From Amycolatopsis nivea (lineage in GTDB: Bacteria; Actinomycetota; Actinomycetes; Mycobacteriales; Pseudonocardiaceae): a stretch of 64,000 bases of DNA. The stretch spans positions 90,348 to 154,347 of the forward strand of contig NZ_SDLT01000021.1 in NCBI RefSeq assembly GCF_004522235.1, given 5' to 3'. Below are positions 1 to 8,597 of the stretch, piece by piece; within the stretch, counting starts at the first letter, position 1, and each line of letters opens with the position of its first letter. A program made the position numbers and the translations under genes. Below the pieces are notes generated by a model, which saw nothing but the letters and a program-made list of their open reading frames with translations, did no database searches and was not told the DNA's origin.

Positions 1-6
1 CGTGAG

Positions 7-160
7 CTCGGTCGGCAGGCCGCGGCTGGTCGGGCGCATGCGCGGGGTGGGCTCGGCTGGCGCGCGACGGCTGGCCGGTTGCAGTTGCGGGGCGGACTCG
101 GTCGGCGGGTTGCGGGTGGCCGGGCGCATTCGCAGGGCGCGCCTGGCTCGGTGTCGGGCG
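7..160. repeat. Degenerate 90-bp-spaced direct repeat
   Basis: Two related copies of about 54 to 64 bp begin with CTCGGTCGGC at 7 and 97 and share the core CGGGCGCAT, with scattered substitutions. The same family of words (GGCTCGG, GGTCGGCGGG) continues to about 190. The short open frames over it have no recognisable protein character, so I treat this as non-coding repeat. Confidence 0.6.
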
Positions 161-720
161 GCGGGCTGCGACCGGCCGAGCGGGTCTGCGAGTTGAGCCT
201 GGCTGGAGGGCCGGAGCAGGTCGGAGCGGAAGCCAGCTTGCCCGGTCGAACCGGGCCGGTCGTCCCGGTTCAGCGGAATGCCGGAGCGGGCCGTCGTACG
301 GCGAGGGCGGCATCCCGCAAGTGACCCCAGCGCTCAACCCCGCGGTGCGCTCGAATCGTCATGCGGTCCGTGGCGCCCGGTCATGCTCGTGCGACACGAA
401 CAAGACCGATTCAGTCGCACCGCCGATCCATCCCCAACCCCGCCAACCGCACAGTGCACGGAAACCAAGCAAGCATTTGTCCGTCACATCCAACGAGTCA
501 ATCCCGCTTGCTCGCAACCGAAACCCTCTCACTCACCGGAACCCGACAACCCCGAGCCGCCCCTCCCCTCGCGAGCCGACCGAGCCGGAAACCCCTCTGC
601 CACCACGGCTTTCCCCGCCAGACTCCCCGCCCGAAGACCACGAACCCGCGCCCTGTACCGGAAATGCCCGCCCGCCATGCCCCAGGGTCCCTCCGCACCG
701 TGCGAAGCCGACCAGTTACG
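161..720. other. Intergenic region without a supported gene
   Basis: C-rich sequence upstream of the acyltransferase gene. Frames here translate to Arg/Pro/Ser-rich text typical of non-coding high-GC DNA. The open frame of the acyltransferase extends back to 361, but the predicted N-terminal extension is low-complexity and unlike the family. No RNA gene or clear promoter seen. Confidence 0.5.
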
Positions 721-1866
721 GTGGCGTGCGTGTCCTCGTTCCGTCCGGTGAGCGTGTCTTCGGGGAACCGGCGGATCAGCTGGGACCTCGTGCGCGGTGG
801 GTGCGTCGTGCTGGTGCTGCTGTACCACGCGACCTTCATGAGCGTCGTCGTGCATCCCGAGCTCGGGCCGCGGCGGTTCGTGTTCCCGCATCAGATCGGG
901 GCGAGCCTGCTGCTCGTGATTTCCGCGTACTTCGCCGCCGTCACGATCGGGCGCGGGTCGCTCGGCCGGTACTGGTGGGGGCGGATCGCGCGGTTGCTGC
1001 CGCCGTTTCTCGCCGCCGTCGTCGTGATCTACTTCGCGCTGCGGTACCTGTCGCCGCCCGCCTGGTTCAGCCCGCGGTTCGGCGACCTCGTCGGCAACCT
1101 GCTGATGCTCTGGAACTGGAAACCCGCCGTCTACCCCTTCCTCGACGGCTCCCACTGGACGATTCCCCTCCAGCTCATGGCGTTCACCGTCGCCGCGCTG
1201 CTCTACCGCGGCAGCTGGGGGCACGGCCGCAAGTTCCGCGTCGTCATGTGGGCCGCCCTGCTCGTCCCGCTCGCGCAGTGGCCGCTGCGCATCTCCGGTC
1301 CGCCCGAGTGGTACCGGGTCGTCGTCGACGGCTTCGGATTCCACCGCTGGCACCTGTTCGTCGCCGGCATCGCGGTCTGGCTCTGGACCAAAAAACGGGT
1401 GTCCACGACCGAATTCGTGCTGCTGGAAGTCCTCTGCGTCACCGCGCACGCCCTGCACGGCGCGGCCGTCACCCCGGCCGGGATCGACGTCGAATGGGGC
1501 TCGACGCTCGGCATCGCGACCGGGATCGCGGTGATCTCGCTGGCCGCGGCGGGCCCGGACTGGAACCGGTTCCTCCCGGCCTTCGTCCAGCGCGCGATCA
1601 CCTGGTTCGCGGGGATCTCCTACGGCGTCTTCCTGATCCACCAGGCCATCGGCTACCTCGTGCTGCACTGGCTGTCCGGCTTCGGCGTCGACCCGCTGCT
1701 GCAGACCGCCGCCATGATCACCACCGGCGTCGTCCTCGGCTGGGCCCTCACCCGCCTGGTCGAACGCCCCGCCCACCGCTTCCTCATGCGCGGCTACGAC
1801 ACCTGGACCGCCCGGCGCCGGCCCGGCGACGAACCAGTCCCAGTCACCGCGGGACCCCGCGCCTGA
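721..1866 (+). CDS. Acyltransferase-3 family membrane protein (OafA/YrhL-like)
   Basis: Polytopic membrane acyltransferase of the acyltransferase_3 family, which O-acylates sugars, peptidoglycan, lipids or antibiotics at the membrane. About 381 residues with the familiar layout: an N-terminal segment ending in LLYHA, whose His sits where the family's catalytic His is found, about ten hydrophobic helices, a late helix with GISYGVFLIHQ, and a basic C-terminal tail (LVERPAHRF). The start is uncertain: in-frame GTG codons lie at 721, 730 and 748, and the long upstream frame is low-complexity. Its stop directly abuts the stop of the convergent FAD monooxygenase. The substrate cannot be told from sequence or neighbours. 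Confidence 0.85.
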   Translation: MACVSSFRPVSVSSGNRRISWDLVRGGCVVLVLLYHATFMSVVVHPELGPRRFVFPHQIGASLLLVISAYFAAVTIGRGSLGRYWWGRIARLLPPFLAAVVVIYFALRYLSPPAWFSPRFGDLVGNLLMLWNWKPAVYPFLDGSHWTIPLQLMAFTVAALLYRGSWGHGRKFRVVMWAALLVPLAQWPLRISGPPEWYRVVVDGFGFHRWHLFVAGIAVWLWTKKRVSTTEFVLLEVLCVTAHALHGAAVTPAGIDVEWGSTLGIATGIAVISLAAAGPDWNRFLPAFVQRAITWFAGISYGVFLIHQAIGYLVLHWLSGFGVDPLLQTAAMITTGVVLGWALTRLVERPAHRFLMRGYDTWTARRRPGDEPVPVTAGPRA

Positions 1867-3072
1867 TCAGGTCCGCAGGCTAGGCCCGGAGTCCGGCACC
1901 CCGGCATAGTCGGGCAGTTCGACGCCGTTGATCGCGCGATCGATCAGCGCGGTCAACGCCTCCATATCCGGCTCCGGTGCCGGTTCGGCGTCCGGCCGCG
2001 GGACGGCGCGGCTCTCCGCGTGCAACCGGCCGATCTCCTGGTTGGCCTCGACGAACGAGCGCATCCGGGCCTCGTACCCAGCGAACCCGACCCCGGGATC
2101 CCACTGGGCGGCAGCCAGTTCTCCGGCGAGCAGATAGGCGCCGACCAGAGCCAGCCCGGTGCCCGCACCGGACATCGGCGACGAGCTGTACGCCGCGTCG
2201 CCGATCAGCCCCACCCGGCCGTCCGACCAGCGGTCCATCACCACCTGGGCGACCTGGTCGAGGTAAAAGTCCGGGGTGTCGTCCAGGTGCGTGAGAATGC
2301 GCGGCGCGAGCCAGCCCAGCCCGGCCGTCTGCTCGCGCAGCAGGCGTTTCTGTCCCTCGACATCGCGGTAATCGACGTCGAATCCGGCCGCGGGGAAGGT
2401 GAACATGGCCATCGCCCTCGTGGCGTCCCGGATCGGCCGCAGACCGACGGCCCGCGCGGACGCCTGGTCCTGGTACTCGATGAACCAGCGGTCCAGCCCG
2501 AACTCGTTGGGCACGCTGTAGAAGGCCAGCACGAGCCCGAGATGCCGGACGAACTTCTCGCGCGGCCCGAATACCGCCGCGCGCAGTGCCGAGTGCAGCC
2601 CGTCCGCCCCGATCACCAGGTCGAAGCGCCGCTGCCCGCCGCTCGCGAAGGTGACGTCGACGCCGTCCGCGTCCTGGACGAGATCGGCGATCCGGTCGCC
2701 GAAGACGTACTCGACGCCGTCGCGGGTGTCGTCGTAAAAGACCTGGGACAGGTCTCCCCGCAGGATCTCGATTTCCGCGATGTACCCGTCGCCGCCGTCG
2801 TCGTCGGCGCGGTAGGTCTCCAGCACGTTCCCGTCGACGTCCACGGTGTGCGCACCCGCGGTGTCCGTGCGGGCCGCGCGCACCGCCTCGTCCAGCCCCA
2901 TCCGCCGGATGACCTCCTTGGCCACCCCGCGCGCATCGACCGCCTGACCGCCGGGACGCAAGCCAGGAGCCCGCTCCACCACGGTCACCTCGGCTCCCCG
3001 CCGACGCAGCCAATGGGCCAACGCAGGCCCCGCGATGCTCGCTCCGGCCACCAACACCCTGCTACCGCTCAC
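1867..3072 (-). CDS. FAD-dependent monooxygenase (TetX/PHBH-like)
   Basis: Class A flavin monooxygenase of 401 residues. The N-terminal Rossmann dinucleotide motif VAGASIAGPALAHWLRRRG is followed by the acidic ribose-binding strand VTVVERA. A DG motif (IGADGLHSALRAAVFG) lies near residue 155, and the second FAD motif (LIGDAAYSSSPMSGAGTGLA) near residue 290. Members hydroxylate small aromatic or polyketide substrates using NAD(P)H and O2, and TetX-like members inactivate tetracyclines. No neighbouring pathway gene identifies the substrate. It is transcribed alone and convergent with the acyltransferase, with zero bases between the two stops. Confidence 0.88.
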   Translation of the reverse strand: MSGSRVLVAGASIAGPALAHWLRRRGAEVTVVERAPGLRPGGQAVDARGVAKEVIRRMGLDEAVRAARTDTAGAHTVDVDGNVLETYRADDDGGDGYIAEIEILRGDLSQVFYDDTRDGVEYVFGDRIADLVQDADGVDVTFASGGQRRFDLVIGADGLHSALRAAVFGPREKFVRHLGLVLAFYSVPNEFGLDRWFIEYQDQASARAVGLRPIRDATRAMAMFTFPAAGFDVDYRDVEGQKRLLREQTAGLGWLAPRILTHLDDTPDFYLDQVAQVVMDRWSDGRVGLIGDAAYSSSPMSGAGTGLALVGAYLLAGELAAAQWDPGVGFAGYEARMRSFVEANQEIGRLHAESRAVPRPDAEPAPEPDMEALTALIDRAINGVELPDYAGVPDSGPSLRT

Positions 3073-3189
3073 CGCGGCCCCCCTCGCCTCCGGATGACGG
3101 TGGGGAGTCTACGGCGAGCGACGCCCGCGCAGGCGCTCCGCAGCCATCGAGGGCGGATGGCCGGGTGCCGCGATCGAGGGCCGACACGG

Positions 3190-3645
3190 GGTTGCCAGCC
3201 GCGAAGGTGCCAACCGGCGAAGTTGTGCCAGACGGCTCCAGGCTGAGAGGGAGCGAGCCCGCGAAGATGCGAGCCTGCGAAGGCGTCGGGGCGCGAAGAA
3301 GGTGCGAGCCCGCATGGGTGCCAGGCCCCAAAGACCGCCAGGTCGCGAGGGTGCCAGCCGTGAAGGCGTCAGGCCGCGAAGATGCGAGCCCGCGACGGCT
3401 CCAGACTGCGAAGGCGCGAGCCCGCCGAGGTGCCAGCCCGCAAAGGCACGAGGCGGCAAAGACACCAACCCTCGAAGTCGCCAGCCCCGCCAAGGCACCA
3501 GCCCGCGAAGTGTCAGCCCGCGAAGGTGTCAGGCCGCGAAGGTGCCAGGCCGCGAAGGTGCCAGCCCGCGAAGGTGCCAGCCCGCGAAGATGCCAGCCGC
3601 GAAGGTGCCAGCCTGCCAAGGTGCCAACCCACAACGGCATCAACC
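3190..3645. repeat. Degenerate 16-bp tandem repeat field
   Basis: Tandem, imperfect copies of a 16-bp unit close to CGCGAAGGTGCCAGCC. The array is most regular from about 3533 to 3640 and decays toward 3190, with variants such as CGCGAAGATGCGAGCC. Because 16 is not a multiple of 3, the array keeps all frames open and creates repetitive Ala/Gly/Arg/Pro-rich phantom ORFs on both strands. It fills the gap between the FAD monooxygenase and the yggT-like gene. No spacer diversity as in CRISPR. Confidence 0.85.
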
Positions 3646-3673
3646 CGGCCATCAGCCCGCGAACCCTCGCCCC

Positions 3674-3949
3674 CTACAACGCGAACGCGATACCCCGCAC
3701 CACCAGCGCCGCGAAGAACACCACCGTGAACGCCAGGTCGAACCCGACCCCGCCCGCCCGTACCGGCGGCAGCACCCGGCGCACCGGGGCGATCACCGGT
3801 TCGGTGGCGCGGTGGCTGATCCGGCGCACCTGGCCGAGCCACGCGGGCCCGGTCGCGACCAGGCGGGTCCAGTCCAGGACCATCCGCACCACCAGCACCA
3901 CGATGAACACGGTCAGGACGTACCCGACCAGGGTCCCGATCAGGCTCAT
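3674..3949 (-). CDS. YggT family membrane protein
   Basis: Small integral membrane protein of 91 residues. An N-terminal hydrophobic helix (about residues 5 to 25) is followed by a loop with the family signature (DWTRLV, then ISHRATEPVIAPVRRVLPP), then a second helix (about 68 to 88). YggT proteins are linked to membrane or cell-division physiology and osmotic tolerance, with no fixed biochemistry. In Gram-positives one usually sits near sepF/divIVA. Here it is alone, beside a repeat field and divergent from the sugar-acid operon. Confidence 0.85.
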   Translation of the reverse strand: MSLIGTLVGYVLTVFIVVLVVRMVLDWTRLVATGPAWLGQVRRISHRATEPVIAPVRRVLPPVRAGGVGFDLAFTVVFFAALVVRGIAFAL

Positions 3950-4038
3950 CGCACACCTCGCGTCTCCGGCAACGTTCTCACCCCCTCCAACGTCCGGCGG
4001 TCCCGCGAAGTGTCCGGTTCACCGGATTTCTCAGCCGA

Positions 4039-4067
4039 TTGCCAGGATCCGCCCGATCGGGTATCGA
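4039..4067 (+). promoter_or_regulatory. Putative housekeeping promoter of the sugar-acid operon
   Basis: TTGCCA at 4039-4044 and TATCGA at 4062-4067 are separated by exactly 17 bases, fitting a primary-sigma promoter about 28 bases before the GTG start of the dehydratase. Confidence 0.5.
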
Positions 4068-4094
4068 GGAGGGTTCCGGGGAAGGGAGCGGCGG

Positions 4095-5795
4095 GTGCGC
4101 AGTGCGGCGTGGTTCGGGGCGTCCGGCCGGGCGGGGATGATCCACCGCTCGTGGATGCGGTCCCAGGGCTTCGGCCCGGAGGTGTTCGACGGCAGGCCGG
4201 TGATCGGGATCGCGGTGAGCGCTTCCGAGCTGGCCCCGTGCAACGTCCACCTCGACCGGGTCGCCGAGGCGGTCAAGCGCGGCGTCTGGCAGGCGGGCGG
4301 CTTCCCGCTCGCGTTCCCCACGATGGCGACCGGCGAGACGCTCATGCGCCCCACCGCGATGCTCTACCGCAACCTGATGGCGATGGAGGTCGAGGAGCTG
4401 ATCCGCGCCAATCCGCTCGACGGCGTCGTCCTGCTTTCCGGCTGCGACAAGACGACCCCGGCGATGCTGATGGGCGCGGCGAGCGTCGACCTGCCCGCGG
4501 TGATGGTCACCGGCGGCCCGATGCTCAACGGCAAGTTCCGCGGCGCCGACGTCGGCTCGGGCACGCACGTCTGGAAGTTCGAGGAAGAGCGCAAAGCCGG
4601 CCGGATGACCGAGGAGGAGTGCTTCTTCGCCGAAGGCTGCATGGCCCGCTCGAACGGCCACTGCATGACCATGGGCACCGCCTCGACGATGGCCTGTCTC
4701 GCCGAAGCGCTCGGCATGCAGCTGCCCGGTTCGGCGACCTGGCCCGCGGTCGACGCGCGACGGTTCGAGACCGCGCAGGCGGCCGGGCAGCGGATTGTCG
4801 CGATGGTGCGGGAAGACCTGCGCCCGTCCGGGATCCTGACCCGTGCGGCGTTCGAGAACGCGATCCGCGTCAACGCGGCGATCGGCGGGTCCACCAACGC
4901 GATCGTGCACCTTCTCGCGCTGGCCGGGCGCGTCGGCGTCCCGCTCGCGATGGGCGATTTCGACGAGCTGGGCCGAGCCGTCCCCACGTTGGTGAACCTG
5001 ATGCCGTCGGGGAAGTTCCTGATGGAGGATTTCTGTTACGCGGGAGGGGTTCCCGTGGTGCTGACGAGGCTCGCCGAAGCCGGACTGCTGCACACCGACG
5101 TCCGCACGGTCGCCGGCAACACGAGGGAACCCGCGGAGTGCTGGAACGACGAGGTGATCACGACCGTCGACGCGCCGTTCCAGCCGCCCGGCACCGGAAC
5201 CGCTGTGCTCACCGGGAATCTCGCCCCGGAAGGCGCGGTGCTGAAGCAGTCGGCCGCGTCGCCGGAATTGCTCACGCACACCGGCTCGGCGCTGGTCTTC
5301 GACACGGCCGAGGACTACCACCGCGTCGCCGACGACCCGGACCTGCCGGTCACGCCCGAAACGATCCTCGTGATCCGCGGCGCGGGCCCGAAGGGCTACC
5401 CGGGCATGCCGGAGGTGGCGAACGTCCCGGTGCCGAAGAAGCTGATCGAACGGGGGATCACGGACGTGGTGCGGATCTGCGACGGCCGGATGTCCGGCAC
5501 CGGCTACGGCACGGTCGTGCTGCACGTGAGCCCGGAATCGGCGGTCGGCGGCCCGCTCGCGCTCGTCCGCACCGGCGACCGGATCACGCTCGACACCCCG
5601 GCCCGCCGGCTGACCCTGCACGTGTCCGACGACGAACTCGCCGACCGCCGCGCCGCGTGGACGCCGCCGGAAAGCCCGTACCGCAGCGGATACACCTGGC
5701 TTTACCGCGAGCACGTCACCCAGGCCCACCTCGGCGCGGACTTCGATTTCCTGCACGGCACCCGCGGTTCCGCCGTGCCGAGGGATTCGCACTGA
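4095..5795 (+). CDS. IlvD/Edd family dehydratase, likely aldonate dehydratase
   Basis: Fe-S dehydratase of 566 residues in the dihydroxyacid/6-phosphogluconate dehydratase family. Visible marks are the cluster-binding signature SGCDKTTPAMLMGAAS (about residue 115), a second cluster cysteine in EGCMARSNGHCMTMGTAS (about 180), and the C-terminal signature RICDGRMSGTGYG (about 460). The following gene is an AraD1-type FAH protein, so a sugar-acid role (for example arabonate-type dehydratase making a 2-keto-3-deoxy acid) is likelier than valine/isoleucine synthesis; this is inference from context. The GTG at 4095 follows a GGAAGGGAG ribosome site by about 6 bases; the open frame upstream is only the repeat field. 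Its TGA overlaps the next ATG by one base. Confidence 0.88.
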   Translation: MRSAAWFGASGRAGMIHRSWMRSQGFGPEVFDGRPVIGIAVSASELAPCNVHLDRVAEAVKRGVWQAGGFPLAFPTMATGETLMRPTAMLYRNLMAMEVEELIRANPLDGVVLLSGCDKTTPAMLMGAASVDLPAVMVTGGPMLNGKFRGADVGSGTHVWKFEEERKAGRMTEEECFFAEGCMARSNGHCMTMGTASTMACLAEALGMQLPGSATWPAVDARRFETAQAAGQRIVAMVREDLRPSGILTRAAFENAIRVNAAIGGSTNAIVHLLALAGRVGVPLAMGDFDELGRAVPTLVNLMPSGKFLMEDFCYAGGVPVVLTRLAEAGLLHTDVRTVAGNTREPAECWNDEVITTVDAPFQPPGTGTAVLTGNLAPEGAVLKQSAASPELLTHTGSALVFDTAEDYHRVADDPDLPVTPETILVIRGAGPKGYPGMPEVANVPVPKKLIERGITDVVRICDGRMSGTGYGTVVLHVSPESAVGGPLALVRTGDRITLDTPARRLTLHVSDDELADRRAAWTPPESPYRSGYTWLYREHVTQAHLGADFDFLHGTRGSAVPRDSH

Positions 5796-6628
5796 TGCGC
5801 CGCCTCCTGAAAACCGCCGCGGGCTGGCAGATCACCGACGGCGGGTCCACCGGCGCGCTCCCGCCCGGGACAACGCTCGGCTCCCTGCTGGCACTGTCCG
5901 CCGAAGACTTCGCCGAAGCGCTGGCAGTCGAGCTGACGCCGGGAGAACCGGGCGAGCCGCGAGCGCCGGTCGACGATGACACCGAGGTGTGGGCCGCCGG
6001 AGTCACCTACGAGGTGTCGCGCGAGGCACGGATGGAGGAGAGCGGCGACGCGGACGTCTACGCGCGGGTGTACGAAGCGGAACGTCCGGAGCTGTTCTTC
6101 AAGAGCGTCGGGCACCGCGTGCGCGGGCCGGGGGAGCCGATCGGCGTCCGCGAAGATTCCACTTGGGACGTTCCGGAACCCGAATTGGCGTTGGTGTGCA
6201 ACGCGAACGCGGAGATCGTCGGCTACACGATCGTCAACGACGTGAGTTCGCGCAGCATCGAAGGCGAGAACCCGCTGTACCTGCCGCAGGCCAAGATGTA
6301 CCGCGGCTCGTGCGCGGCCGGGCCGTGGATCGTGCCCGCGCAAGACATCCCGGATCCGTACGCGCTCGGCATCACCGTGTCGATCCACCGCGCCGGAGGG
6401 TTGCTCTGGACAGGGGAGACGTCCACCGCGCGACTGCACCGCCGGTTCGCGGATCTGGTCGCGTGGCTCTATCGCGGCGACGTTTTCCCGCGCGGCGCCG
6501 TCCTGGCCACCGGTACATCCGCCGTTCCCGGCCCGGACGTCACGCTCGAGGCAGACGACGAGGTCACCATCATGATCGAGGGCATCGGCGCCCTCCGGAA
6601 CCCGGTCCGGCGGGGTCGGTCCGCCTGA
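5795..6628 (+). CDS. Fumarylacetoacetate hydrolase family protein (AraD1-type)
   Basis: 277 residues with the FAH fold. The metal-binding and active-site segments are visible: ELFFKSVGHRVRGPGEPIG (about 90), a Glu-rich VPEPELALVCN (about 128), and GYTIVNDVSSRS with GENPLYLPQAKMY (about 145 to 168). AraD1-type members dehydrate 2-keto-3-deoxy-pentonates, for example L-2-keto-3-deoxyarabonate to 2-oxoglutarate semialdehyde. That fits the product of the dehydratase, which it overlaps by one base (TGATG). The exact sugar is unknown: no sugar dehydrogenase, semialdehyde dehydrogenase or transporter lies nearby, so the pathway is incomplete here. Confidence 0.85.
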   Translation: MRRLLKTAAGWQITDGGSTGALPPGTTLGSLLALSAEDFAEALAVELTPGEPGEPRAPVDDDTEVWAAGVTYEVSREARMEESGDADVYARVYEAERPELFFKSVGHRVRGPGEPIGVREDSTWDVPEPELALVCNANAEIVGYTIVNDVSSRSIEGENPLYLPQAKMYRGSCAAGPWIVPAQDIPDPYALGITVSIHRAGGLLWTGETSTARLHRRFADLVAWLYRGDVFPRGAVLATGTSAVPGPDVTLEADDEVTIMIEGIGALRNPVRRGRSA

Positions 6629-6635
6629 CCTCCTC

Positions 6636-6664
6636 TTGACGCGGCCCCGCGCGTTCGGTTATTC
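6636..6664 (+). promoter_or_regulatory. Putative promoter of the alginate-lyase-family gene
   Basis: TTGACG (6636-6641) and TTATTC (6659-6664) lie 17 bases apart. AT-rich sequence follows up to the gene, unusual for this GC-rich window. Confidence 0.5.
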
Positions 6665-6715
6665 AATCTCAGTTCACATATCTGTGGAGTATTCATATTC
6701 TTGAACGGAGTTGCG

Positions 6716-8020
6716 GTGCTGCCTCCTTCCCGGTCTTCCCGTCCGCGTCGTCTCGCGGCGGTTCTCGCGACGGTCGCGGGGCTGCTCGCGTCCACTGCCG
6801 GAGCGGCGACCGCCGCGCCCGCGCCGAGGTCGTGTTCGTTCGTCTGCGTGCCGGACACTGTGGTGCTCGACGGCCTGCACCTGGCAGGCAACAAGATCGG
6901 CCTGATGGCCGGGAACCCGACACTGCGCACGTCGCTGTCCAACCTGCTGAAGCAGGCTGACGACGCGCTGACCAAGGGCCCGTGGACGGTCGTCGACAAG
7001 GAGCGCGTCCCGCCGAGCGGCGACAAACACGACTACCTCAGCCTCGCCCCGTACTACTGGCCGAGCCAGCCGAAAACGCCGGAAAACCCGCAGGGCTGCC
7101 CGTACGTCGACCGCGACGGCCAGGTCAACCCCGAGATGAAGAACGTGCCGGACAAGGCCGAGCGGCTCGTCGCGTTCAACTCGATCTACCAGCTTTCGCT
7201 CGCCTGGTACTACACCGGCAAGGCCGAGTACGCCCAGCGCGCCGCGCTCGACCTGCGCACCTGGTTCCTCGACGCGGCAACGAAAATGAACCCGAACCTG
7301 AACTTCGCGCAGGGCATCCCGTGCAAGACCGACGGGCGCGGGATCGGCATCATCGAGTTCTCCTACACCTTCACCCAGGTCCTCGACGCCGCGCGGATCC
7401 TCGAAGCGGGCGCGCCCGGCTGGACGAAGGCCGACGGCAAGGCGTTCCGCGGCTGGTCGGCCGACTTCCTGACCTGGTTGCGCACCAGCAAGAACGGCAC
7501 CGACGAGGCGAAGGCGACCAACAACCACGGCACCTTCTACGACCTGCTGACCGCGGCGACCGCGAGCTACGTCGGCCAGCGCGACCTGGCCCGCACGATC
7601 GTCCGCGACTCCGGCAAGGCCCGGATCGACCACCAGATCGCCGCGGACGGCGGCCAGCCCGAGGAATCCACCCGCACGCGGACGTACCACTACCACACGT
7701 TCAACCTGGTCGCGCTGACTCGCCTGGCGCAGCTGGGCAAGCACCTGGGCGTCAACCTGTGGGGCTACCGGAATCCGCAGGGCGGCAGCATTTTCGCCGC
7801 CGTCGACCACCTGCTCCCGGCGGCGACCGGGGCCGCGCCGTGGCCGTTGCCGGACATCCACTTCATCCAGTACGCCGCCCTCGACAGCGTGCACGCCGCC
7901 GCCGACGCGGGGGACTGGAAGGCCCGTGCCGCGGTCGGCCGCATCCCGGCCCCGCCCGGCGGCGACCTGTTCCCGGTGCGCCCGGCGGCCGAGCAACTGG
8001 ACGACGTTTCCACCACCTGA
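6716..8020 (+). CDS. Secreted alginate lyase family protein
   Basis: Polysaccharide-lyase-like protein of 434 residues with the alginate-lyase (alpha/alpha toroid) domain. A Sec signal peptide covers roughly residues 1 to 38 (RRLAAVLATVAGLLAST, then a cleavage region near TAAPAP). The mature part carries family segments HDYLSLAPYYWP, a WYYTG helix, TNNHGTFYDL (with the conserved Asn-His) and TRTYHYHTFNLVAL. Such enzymes cleave uronate polymers by beta-elimination. The GTG at 6716 is preferred over the TTG at 6701 because AACGGAG sits 5 bases before it. It lies downstream of the sugar-acid dehydratase pair but has its own promoter; a shared role in uronate or aldonate use is inference. Confidence 0.85.
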   Translation: MLPPSRSSRPRRLAAVLATVAGLLASTAGAATAAPAPRSCSFVCVPDTVVLDGLHLAGNKIGLMAGNPTLRTSLSNLLKQADDALTKGPWTVVDKERVPPSGDKHDYLSLAPYYWPSQPKTPENPQGCPYVDRDGQVNPEMKNVPDKAERLVAFNSIYQLSLAWYYTGKAEYAQRAALDLRTWFLDAATKMNPNLNFAQGIPCKTDGRGIGIIEFSYTFTQVLDAARILEAGAPGWTKADGKAFRGWSADFLTWLRTSKNGTDEAKATNNHGTFYDLLTAATASYVGQRDLARTIVRDSGKARIDHQIAADGGQPEESTRTRTYHYHTFNLVALTRLAQLGKHLGVNLWGYRNPQGGSIFAAVDHLLPAATGAAPWPLPDIHFIQYAALDSVHAAADAGDWKARAAVGRIPAPPGGDLFPVRPAAEQLDDVSTT

Positions 8021-8031
8021 GCCCGCTTTTC

Positions 8032-8061
8032 ACCCGGACGCGGCACCCGCCGCGTCCGGGT
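8032..8061 (+). terminator. Terminator after the alginate-lyase-family gene
   Basis: Perfect 12-bp stem ACCCGGACGCGG / CCGCGTCCGGGT with a 6-base loop, starting 12 bases after the stop codon and followed by TTCCC. Confidence 0.75.
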
Positions 8062-8125
8062 TCCCGGCGGCGGTCATGGAACGATTCAGAAGGACCGATT
8101 CGCCGGAACGGGAAAGGGAAACGCC

Positions 8126-8410
8126 GTGATCAAGACCAGCCGGAGCAACGGCTCCGGGGCCCGGCGGGTGACGTTCGTCCTGCCGCTCGACACCCCGCCC
8201 GGCCCGGTGAGCGTGGTCGGCGACTTCAACGACTGGCAGCCCGGACGCCACGAACTCCGCAAACGCTCGAACGGCACGCGCTCGGCCGCGGTGGAAGTCC
8301 CGCCGGGTGCCCGGATCCGCTTCCGCTACCTGGCAGACGGCGGCCGCTGGCTGGACGACCCGGACGCCACCGCGCGCGACGGGCGGGATTGCCTGTACAT
8401 CGCGGACTGA
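8126..8410 (+). CDS. Small glycogen-binding-domain (CBM48/isoamylase-N) protein
   Basis: 94 residues, essentially a single early-set domain of the AMPK glycogen-binding/isoamylase N-terminal type. The hallmark VSVVGDFNDWQPGRHEL lies at about residues 30 to 46 and the late RFRYLADGGRWLDDPDA near 70 to 85. Standalone versions are common in actinobacteria; the domain binds alpha-glucans, and no enzymatic part is present. The GTG at 8126 follows a GGAAAGGGAAA stretch. The last residues and stop lie in a sequence duplicated 114 bp downstream, where the TGA has become TGG. Confidence 0.8.
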   Translation: MIKTSRSNGSGARRVTFVLPLDTPPGPVSVVGDFNDWQPGRHELRKRSNGTRSAAVEVPPGARIRFRYLADGGRWLDDPDATARDGRDCLYIAD

Positions 8411-8597
8411 CCCGGCCTGTGCGGCGGGGCGCGGGCGGTTGCTGCGAATGCGGCTCGGCTCCCGCGATCGGGGCGGGACCGCGCTCTGCTTGCCGGACCG
8501 GGCTGCCTGTACATCGCGGACTGGCCCGGCCTGCGCAGCGGGGCGCGGGCGGTTGCGGCGACAGCGGCTCGGCTCCCGCGAAGGGGGCGGGGAATCG
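8390..8597 (+). repeat. 114-bp-spaced duplication of the CBM48 gene 3' end
   Basis: The sequence from 8390 (TGCCTGTACATCGCGGACTG, the last codons and stop) through about 8480 reappears from 8504 to about 8597 with scattered changes. Both copies continue through GGGGCGCGGGCGGTTGC and GGCTCGGCTCCCGCGA. The second copy has TGG in place of the TGA stop and no gene attached. Confidence 0.85.

Noticed and set aside
3190..3645. Possible CRISPR array
   Set aside because: Units are contiguous with no spacers, too short and too degenerate, and no cas genes are present.
3062..3652. Minus-strand ORF with pentapeptide-like repeats over the 16-bp array
   Set aside because: The repeat period is not a multiple of three; equally repetitive ORFs appear in all frames, so it is an artefact.
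3165..4094. N-terminal extension of the dehydratase reading frame through the 16-bp repeat field
   Set aside because: The extension is repeat-derived, while a GTG with a good ribosome site and promoter at 4095 gives the normal family length.
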